Source: Firmicutes bacterium UBA1535
GTDB lineage: Bacteria; Bacillota; Clostridia; Tissierellales; Sedimentibacteraceae
Assembly: GCA_002323775.1 (NCBI GenBank)
Contig: DCPV01000198.1
Coordinates: 1 to 12,755 of the forward strand
DNA length: 12,755 nt
Direction of reading: 5' to 3'
Position numbers and translations under genes: made by a program. The notes under the pieces were generated by a model, which had not been told where the DNA came from, did not search any database, and saw only the letters and a list, made by a program, of their open reading frames with translations. Each line of letters opens with the position of its first letter. Position 1 is the first letter of the stretch. This document shows, piece by piece, positions 7,674 to 12,755 of the stretch.

Positions 7674-8619
7674 ACATGTTATTATCAAAATCGTAAGAAT
7701 AAGCCGCCTCATCAAAGTAAACCTTACTTTTATCTAAAAGCTTTATTGACCCACTTGTTCTTATTAGTATTTTCTTTTCTGTAAGCCAGTTGTATACATC
7801 TGTAAGCTCATTCCCGTCATTACTGATATTGTACTTTCTTTTTATATATTCGTTGATTTCTGACGCTCCTCTAACTTCCCCTTCAGTTCTTAACCACTTG
7901 ACAATTGGTTCAAAAACAAGGTCATTTTTATCATCTAAGTATTTTTTACACTTTGATAGCTTGCTTTCTATACTTAATAAATCAACTTTACTGTTTACTA
8001 AATCAACATATATATCATTAAAGAAATCATAGTTCAGGTTTAAAGCCTGACTTTCAACCTCTCTGCATGGATATTGATTATTATAAGCTACCTCGATATT
8101 AGCTAAATTCTTCACTAATCTTAACATTACACTAAATGCTGATAGTGTATCTTCACTCAGCTTTAAAATTTTTTCTATTTTTTTTACACATACAACTCCA
8201 TAAATAGCAGCTTTTAATAAATTTTCTTCTTTATCTCTATTCCCTAAATCATGTTTTTCATTAAATAAGTTTTCTATAGCTTTATCTTTTGAATATATTA
8301 ACTTACTTTGCAACAGAACTGCTCTAAAGAAGCTCTGAGCATGCGGACTATCCACTAATTCAAAAAAATAATTTCTGCTATATAGTTCCACTTGAAAGTC
8401 TATATCATCTACAATAAGTGAATATTGATTATATATTTTCTTGCTGTTTTCCTTTGATATTAGCCAAATATCAATATCTGATTTTTCCCATAACTTACCG
8501 CTGACTATACTTCCATACGCAAATGCTGCGATTATGTTGCTATCCTCTTTTATTTTTTCTGCAAAAGCCTCTAAAGCTTCCTCATATTTATTTTTAATAT
8601 CTAATTTCTCAACTTCCAT
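7672..8619 (-). CDS. Nucleotidyltransferase-domain protein with apparent C-terminal winged helix
   Basis: This 315-residue soluble protein has an N-terminal polymerase-beta-type nucleotidyltransferase fold. Gly36-Ser37 is followed by Asp48-x-Asp50 (YGSIVSGKLWEKSDIDIWL), and Asp74 in a downstream strand is a candidate third metal ligand. A helical middle (about 130-230) follows. Residues 237-308 look like a winged helix: predicted helices around GASEINEYIKRKY and NELTDVYNWLTEKK, then a basic beta-turn. Such enzymes move a nucleotide onto a small molecule, RNA or protein; the substrate cannot be told here. It is not a clear match to AadA, LnuB or a MNT antitoxin. The ATG at 8619 has AAGGAGAGG upstream and a recognisable promoter at 8647-8677. 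It is the first gene of an operon with the uvrA-like gene, which hints at a stress or drug-response role. The winged-helix call is my reading of the pattern, not a search result. Confidence 0.8.
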   Translation of the reverse strand: MEVEKLDIKNKYEEALEAFAEKIKEDSNIIAAFAYGSIVSGKLWEKSDIDIWLISKENSKKIYNQYSLIVDDIDFQVELYSRNYFFELVDSPHAQSFFRAVLLQSKLIYSKDKAIENLFNEKHDLGNRDKEENLLKAAIYGVVCVKKIEKILKLSEDTLSAFSVMLRLVKNLANIEVAYNNQYPCREVESQALNLNYDFFNDIYVDLVNSKVDLLSIESKLSKCKKYLDDKNDLVFEPIVKWLRTEGEVRGASEINEYIKRKYNISNDGNELTDVYNWLTEKKILIRTSGSIKLLDKSKVYFDEAAYSYDFDNNM

Positions 8620-8646
8620 GAAAATTACCTCTCCTTTATATTTTAA

Positions 8647-8677
8647 ATTATAAAGTACGACACAGTGTCAATGTCAA
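8647..8677 (-). promoter_or_regulatory. Promoter with dyad operator for the nucleotidyltransferase-uvrA operon
   Basis: On the minus strand TTGACA occurs twice in tandem (plus 8672-8677 and 8666-8671), and a perfect TATAAT is at 8647-8652. Spacing is 19 bp from the first hexamer and 13 bp from the second. A perfect 11-bp dyad, GACACTGTGTC (8659-8669), sits between the elements. A 19-bp spacer with a dyad is typical of MerR-controlled promoters, while GACAC-type dyads are also seen with TetR-type repressors. The ribosome site follows about 12-20 bases past the -10, so the leader is short. Confidence 0.6.
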
Positions 8678-8711
8678 TAGTAAGGTTTATTTTAATTTTT
8701 ATTCCAATAAA

Positions 8712-8775
8712 AATATGCTCCCTCTTAATAGCAATCAGTTTCATTTTTTACTGTTTGCCTTAAGGGGAGCATATT
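8712..8775 (-). terminator. Long two-tier hairpin terminator after iadA
   Basis: The outer stem pairs AATATGCTCCC-CTTAA with TTAAGGGGAGCATATT, 16 bp with one bulged base. An inner stem pairs GCAATCAGT with ACTGTTTGC, 9 bp with one mismatch. The loop is about 10 nt. On the minus strand the structure ends in GAGCATATTTTTATT, giving a short U-tract. It lies about 30 bp past the iadA stop codon. Confidence 0.8.
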
Positions 8776-8806
8776 ATATTTTGATTTCTATTTATTTTTT
8801 AGTCTT

Positions 8807-9994
8807 TTAATATCTTTCCTCAAATGTTCCGAACACAATTGGGGTTTTATCCTTAACCATCACTTTTCCTTTTGCAAGAACTGTATCTATGTCTAAATTT
8901 TTGTCTAGTAAACATAAGTCTGCATCAAAGCCTTTTTCTATTTTTCCTTTGTTTTTTAGTTTAAAGGCTTTAGCTGGATTAGATGTCAAAGCTCTTATTG
9001 CAATTTCAAGAGGGATATTTTGTTTTTTTACAGAATCCTTTATTGCCTTTATTAAACATCTCGATGTTCCTACTCCCAGGCCTACTAATTCACCTTTTTC
9101 ATTAAATACAGGCAAGCTTCCTTGCCCATCCGATGTAAGCGTGAAGTTGTCCATACTCACATTTTCTTCCATAAGTCTTTTTAGCCCTTTGCTAAACGGA
9201 ACTTCACCATCTAGTTTTTCGTTGTAATCAGGGTCTTCACTTCCTGTAAAATCAATATACCCACCTTTTTTAGCATATTGCACGCATTTTTCAAAAAGCT
9301 CTGGATTTCTGTTCACATGTGTTGGTACAAATTGAGTTATAGGAATTTCTGTCTCAGAAACAATTCTTTCAAGAAGTTCAATCTGTCTTTTCCCATCTCC
9401 TAAATGGACATTTACTACTCCTGCCTTGCCCGACAACATTCCAGCAACTCTTGCATCAGCAACTGCTTTTGCAAACTCATCAAATGAAGGTTGGGATGAT
9501 CTATGGTCAGATATTGCAACTTCTCCGATTCCGATTATTTTGTCAATAGCAATTATATCCTTCATTATTTCGCCGGTTATAGTTTTTAGTGGCAATCTAT
9601 ATGAACCTGCATAAATAAAGGTTGTTATACCTTCTTCTTCTAAGGCTTTTGCTTTTGCTAGCAATGACATTAAATCTCTTGTTACTCCATCTGTTCCCAA
9701 GCATCCTATTACAGTTGTAACTCCAGATTTTGTAAGTGAGCTAAGTGTAGCTTCGGGAGTTCTTGTTACAAAACCACCCTCTCCGCCGCCTCCCAAGAGA
9801 TGAACATGAGAATCAATAAATCCCGGAACTGCAATTTTACCACTTCCATCAATTTCATTGAATTCTACATCACAATTTAGCTCAATCGAAATATTATCTT
9901 CAACAGTTGCAATTTTATTTCCAATTATCAAGATGTCTTTTTTACCAATATACTCCGGTTTATAGACATCTACATTTCTTATTATTGTTATCAT
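8807..9994 (-). CDS. iadA: Isoaspartyl dipeptidase (beta-aspartyl peptidase)
   Basis: This 395-residue cytoplasmic amidohydrolase cleaves beta-aspartyl (isoAsp) dipeptides left by breakdown of damaged proteins. The binuclear metal site is visible: His63-x-His65 in IDSHVHLLGGGGEGG, His197 (VNVHLGDG), His226 (PTHVNRN) and Asp289 (TSDGQGS). These correspond to E. coli His68, His70, His201, His230 and Asp285. The bridging residue is Glu158 (IGIGEVAISDHR), where the E. coli enzyme has carboxylated Lys162. The ATG at 9994 is preferred because GGGAAGG lies nine bases upstream. An in-frame TTG at 10003 would sit directly against that site. It follows the YfcC-type carrier gene by about 61 bp, the expected partner for uptake of its substrates or products, and ends before a strong terminator. 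Confidence 0.95.
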   Translation of the reverse strand: MITIIRNVDVYKPEYIGKKDILIIGNKIATVEDNISIELNCDVEFNEIDGSGKIAVPGFIDSHVHLLGGGGEGGFVTRTPEATLSSLTKSGVTTVIGCLGTDGVTRDLMSLLAKAKALEEEGITTFIYAGSYRLPLKTITGEIMKDIIAIDKIIGIGEVAISDHRSSQPSFDEFAKAVADARVAGMLSGKAGVVNVHLGDGKRQIELLERIVSETEIPITQFVPTHVNRNPELFEKCVQYAKKGGYIDFTGSEDPDYNEKLDGEVPFSKGLKRLMEENVSMDNFTLTSDGQGSLPVFNEKGELVGLGVGTSRCLIKAIKDSVKKQNIPLEIAIRALTSNPAKAFKLKNKGKIEKGFDADLCLLDKNLDIDTVLAKGKVMVKDKTPIVFGTFEERY

Positions 9995-10055
9995 CCTTTT
10001 CAACCTTCCCTTTGTCTATTTATATATTCTCGCTTTGCAATCTATTTGTAAAATA

Positions 10056-11798
10056 TTATTGTAATCCCATCATTACTGCTATTACAATTATTATCGTACC
10101 AATTAGGAATAAGAAGCCCTGCATTTTAATCTGCTCTTTAGCCCATTTAGCCCAATCAATTCTTGCAACACCTAGAACGCCTATTAAGCTTGCTGATACT
10201 GGAGTAAATGCGTCAACAAAGCCAGAACCAAGCTGATAAGCAAGAACTGAAATTTGTCTTGATACTCCTATCAAATCTGATAATGGTGCCATTATCGGCA
10301 TAGTCAAAGCCGCTTGACCTGAATTTGATGTTACAACTAGGTTAAATAAGCTTTGGAATATATACATAAACCATGCTCCGATAACCGATGGAACTCCTGA
10401 TAGAAGTTGACCTATTCCATGTAAAACTGTATTCAGTGTAGAAGCTACATTGGCATTTGAGCCACCAAGTACTAACAGAATACCCTTAGCCATACCAACA
10501 ACTATAGCTGTACCAGCCAAATCTGCTGCTCCTCTTTGGAACGATGATGCCATCTCATTTATAGTCATATCATTTAATTTGAATATAATCGCTGTTATAC
10601 CGGTTACAAATCCCATTACGAAGAACTGCGAAGCAATTTCTGGTATATAGTAAGCCTTTTTAGTAACTCCATAGATTATCCAAATTAAAACTGCAAGCAT
10701 TTCTAAAAGTATAATTTTATGTCCTAATGTAAATTTAACTTGCTCTCCTGCTGTTTTTTCTAATCTTTCTCTAAAGTATCCATCACTTTCATATACTACT
10801 GAACTCTTTGGATTTTTTCTAATCTTTTCAGCATAAAACATTGTATATCCTGCTGCTAATGCCGTTACAACAACCCACATTATCAATCTGAATGTCGCTG
10901 CTGAAAGAACAGGAATTCCTGCTATTCCTTGGGCTATAGCTACGCTGAACGGACTCATCCATGATGCTGCATTTCCTACCTGCGAAGCAACATATGTAAC
11001 TGTAACCGCTACAATTGAGTCGTAACCGAGTGCTATTACAAAAGGTACCATTATCATTGAAAATGGAATTACTTCCTCTGCCATACCGAATGTTGCACCG
11101 CCTAGAGAGAATAAGAAGAATATTACAGGAAGTGCTAGTCTTTCGAGTCCTTTTGATTTGTTGATAAACGCATATATACCAGCGTCTATAGCTCCTGTTC
11201 TCATTATTATAGCGAAAGAGCCTCCAACAACTAATATAAGCGCTACTATACCAACTGCTGAGCCACCCTTATCTCCGGTAACTAGTCCCTCAAATACATA
11301 GTTTAAAAATCCAAAACCACCAAAGTCATCAGTTCCCCAAACCTTAGCCGTCTTGTGTAATTTTTTTGATGTGTCATACATAGACATACCGTACAAATCG
11401 TACAAAACATCATCATTAAGTCCTAACTCATCAAGCTGTGCTTGTGTCCATGTTGATGAATCTGTTGCTACAAACTCTTTTAATGCAGCTTGATCAACTC
11501 CTAGTTCTTCAAGCTTAGCAGTATCTTCAGAAAGAGTTTTTAAATGTTCAGATAAATTTTTAGTGTTTAAATTGTAGCTGTATCTGAACGAATCATCCTT
11601 TAAAACCGTTCTTGATTTTTCTGCTCCATTCGCATCAATATAAGTAACCTTATGAGTGCTGAATTTTCCTGCCGGCACGATAAATGTTAACAACCAGCTG
11701 AATAATACTACCGCAAAAATAATAGCATAGGTATGCGGCGTTCTGATTTTTGTCAAATCTTTAGAAATCTTTACTTGTTTGCCTTTATTTTCTTTCAT
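10056..11798 (-). CDS. yfcC: YfcC-family membrane carrier (DcuC/AbgT-like) with enlarged external loop
   Basis: This 580-residue polytopic membrane protein has hydrophobic segments at about 24-42, 180-199, 221-238, 245-265, 300-320, 360-378, 388-406, 427-446, 468-489 and 560-578. Family motifs are clear: GATFGMAEEVIPF (234-246), the QVGNAASWMSPF stretch (273-284), PEIASQFF (386-393) and SNSGQAALTMPIMAP (491-505). E. coli YfcC is 506 residues. Most of the extra length is in the loop after the first membrane segment (about 78-155), rich in acidic helices with two copies of LxELGhxxxxL (97 and 122). YfcC proteins are thought to carry amino acids, peptides or dicarboxylates; adjacency to iadA suggests aspartyl peptides or related amino acids. 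The ATG at 11798 has GGAGG six bases upstream. A weak promoter candidate is TTAATT (11854-11859) with TATAAC (11831-11836). Confidence 0.92.
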   Translation of the reverse strand: MKENKGKQVKISKDLTKIRTPHTYAIIFAVVLFSWLLTFIVPAGKFSTHKVTYIDANGAEKSRTVLKDDSFRYSYNLNTKNLSEHLKTLSEDTAKLEELGVDQAALKEFVATDSSTWTQAQLDELGLNDDVLYDLYGMSMYDTSKKLHKTAKVWGTDDFGGFGFLNYVFEGLVTGDKGGSAVGIVALILVVGGSFAIIMRTGAIDAGIYAFINKSKGLERLALPVIFFLFSLGGATFGMAEEVIPFSMIMVPFVIALGYDSIVAVTVTYVASQVGNAASWMSPFSVAIAQGIAGIPVLSAATFRLIMWVVVTALAAGYTMFYAEKIRKNPKSSVVYESDGYFRERLEKTAGEQVKFTLGHKIILLEMLAVLIWIIYGVTKKAYYIPEIASQFFVMGFVTGITAIIFKLNDMTINEMASSFQRGAADLAGTAIVVGMAKGILLVLGGSNANVASTLNTVLHGIGQLLSGVPSVIGAWFMYIFQSLFNLVVTSNSGQAALTMPIMAPLSDLIGVSRQISVLAYQLGSGFVDAFTPVSASLIGVLGVARIDWAKWAKEQIKMQGFLFLIGTIIIVIAVMMGLQ

Positions 11799-11887
11799 GG
11801 CAATCCTCCATAATAATTTATAATTGCTTAGTTATAATATTAATAAATATTACAATTAAGTTATCTTGCATTTATTATGCCAAGAAA

Positions 11888-11927
11888 AAAAAACGTATAT
11901 ACAAATGTTTTTGTAAATACGTTTTTT
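11888..11927 (-). terminator. Rho-independent terminator after psuG
   Basis: Arms 11888-11905 and 11910-11927 pair over 18 bp with one mismatch and a TGTT loop. On the minus strand the stem runs into nine Ts. The plus strand also ends in TTTTTT, so it could act in both directions, but only minus-strand genes flank it. Confidence 0.88.
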
Positions 11928-11974
11928 GTTTGGTTAATTATTATGCAAAACATGTAACCAAATAGAACCAAATT

Positions 11975-12755
11975 CTATCCAATTATTTTACTGTACTCAA
12001 CAGCAAGCAAGGCTGCGACCTTTGCATTGTTTAAAACTAACTCTATGTTTGAAGCTAAGCTTACACCCTTTGTTATTTCTTTTAATTTTGATAATAAAAA
12101 CGGAGTAGCTGCCTTTCCTTTGATACCTTGTTTTTCTGCTTCCTTAACGGCTTCATCTATAGCACCATTTATAAAGGCACTGTCTAGTGCAAATTCCTTT
12201 GGTATAGGGTTTGCTACGACCATTCCACCTGCCAGACCTAATTCCTGCTTTGTTTTAAATGCTCTGGCTATTTCTTCAATTGTGTCTAATCTATAATCAA
12301 CCTTAAATCCGCTTTCTCTTGTGTAAAATCCCGGCAAATCCTCTGTTTGGTATCCTACAACAGGAACGCCCTTTGTCTCAAGATATTCCATCGTCAAGCC
12401 TAAATCAAGAATAGATTTTGCTCCGGCACATACAACTGCAACATCAGTCATTGCAAGTTCTTCTAAGTCTGCCGATATATCCATAGTAGTTTGTGCACCT
12501 CTATGAACTCCACCTATTCCTCCTGTTGCAAACACCTTTATTCCAGCCATTTTTGCTAAAATCATTGTTGTTGCAACGGTAGTAGCTCCGTCTAGCTTTT
12601 GAGAAACGAGTATTGCCAAATCTCTCCTGCTCGCTTTTCTTACCTCATACCCTTTTTTACCAAGGTAATGAATTTCCTCATCACTTAGTCCAACTTTTAA
12701 TTTTCCTCCAATTACTGCAACTGTAGCTGGTATTGCACCATGCTCTCTTATTTTA
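11975..12755 (-). CDS. psuG: Pseudouridine-5'-phosphate glycosidase, 5' end beyond window
   Basis: The enzyme splits pseudouridine 5'-phosphate into uracil and ribose 5-phosphate, the second step of pseudouridine breakdown after PsuK. About 259 of the usual ~305 residues are inside the window, and the frame is open to the right edge. The upstream part encodes REHGAIPATVAVIGGK and KASRRDLAILVSQ, both typical of PsuG, so a TTG at 12619 is an internal codon and not the start. Numbering from that codon, Asp51 (DISAD), Lys68 (AGAKSILD) and Asn191 (ASNIELVLNN) have the spacing of E. coli Asp149, catalytic Lys166 and Asn289. The other active-site residue, E. coli Glu31, would be outside the window. 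The gene is last in its transcript; psuK or a nucleoside carrier may lie upstream, out of view. Confidence 0.96.
   Translation of the reverse strand, partial: KIREHGAIPATVAVIGGKLKVGLSDEEIHYLGKKGYEVRKASRRDLAILVSQKLDGATTVATTMILAKMAGIKVFATGGIGGVHRGAQTTMDISADLEELAMTDVAVVCAGAKSILDLGLTMEYLETKGVPVVGYQTEDLPGFYTRESGFKVDYRLDTIEEIARAFKTKQELGLAGGMVVANPIPKEFALDSAFINGAIDEAVKEAEKQGIKGKAATPFLLSKLKEITKGVSLASNIELVLNNAKVAALLAVEYSKIIG

Noticed and set aside
10001..10003. TTG at 10003 as start of iadA
   Set aside because: It has no spacing from the GGGAAGG ribosome site, whereas the ATG at 9994 is nine bases from it.
12617..12619. TTG at 12619 as the start of psuG
   Set aside because: The frame continues upstream to the window edge and encodes conserved PsuG sequence, so this is an internal leucine codon.

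Overview
The window is AT-rich DNA with strong AGGAGG-type ribosome binding sites and several TTG start candidates. It carries an archaeal/eukaryotic-type prolyl-tRNA synthetase, an M32 carboxypeptidase, a YfcC transporter and a CheY/CheX-like pair. This combination points to a low-GC anaerobic member of the Bacillota (class Clostridia, possibly Peptostreptococcaceae or a relative). The assignment is inferred from gene content and base composition only. All nine genes lie on the minus strand, so transcription runs from high to low coordinates. I see no tRNA, rRNA, CRISPR array, insertion sequence or riboswitch.

Layout in transcription order. (1) psuG, pseudouridine-5'-phosphate glycosidase, runs in from beyond the right edge and ends at 11975, before a strong hairpin terminator (11888-11927). 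(2) A YfcC-family transporter (10056-11798) and isoaspartyl dipeptidase iadA (8807-9994) form an uptake-and-hydrolysis operon that ends in a long two-tier hairpin terminator (8712-8775). (3) A nucleotidyltransferase with an apparent C-terminal winged helix (7672-8619) and a UvrA-family ATPase (4764-7613) form a second operon. Its promoter has a 19-bp spacer and an 11-bp dyad. (4) A prolyl-tRNA synthetase gene without its normal N-terminus (3306-4547) and an M32 metallocarboxypeptidase (1734-3233) follow, with a strong terminator at 1664-1723. (5) A CheY-like receiver (960-1340) and a CheX-like phosphatase (58-957) end the window, before a terminator at 1-40.

Three points stand out. First, the proS gene is chimeric: its first ~11 codons look like the N-terminus of a WYL/YafY-type DNA-binding regulator, joined in frame to ProS at a shared Leu-Leu-Asn-Lys, with motif 1 of the synthetase lost. 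Second, the CheX-like protein begins with four exact 29-residue repeats that resemble MshEN (GspE N-terminal) half-motifs, a fold known for cyclic-di-GMP binding, so this small receiver/phosphatase pair may read a second signal. Third, the nucleotidyltransferase-winged helix/UvrA operon looks like a self-regulated stress or drug-response unit. These readings rest on motifs and remembered family sequences; no search was run.
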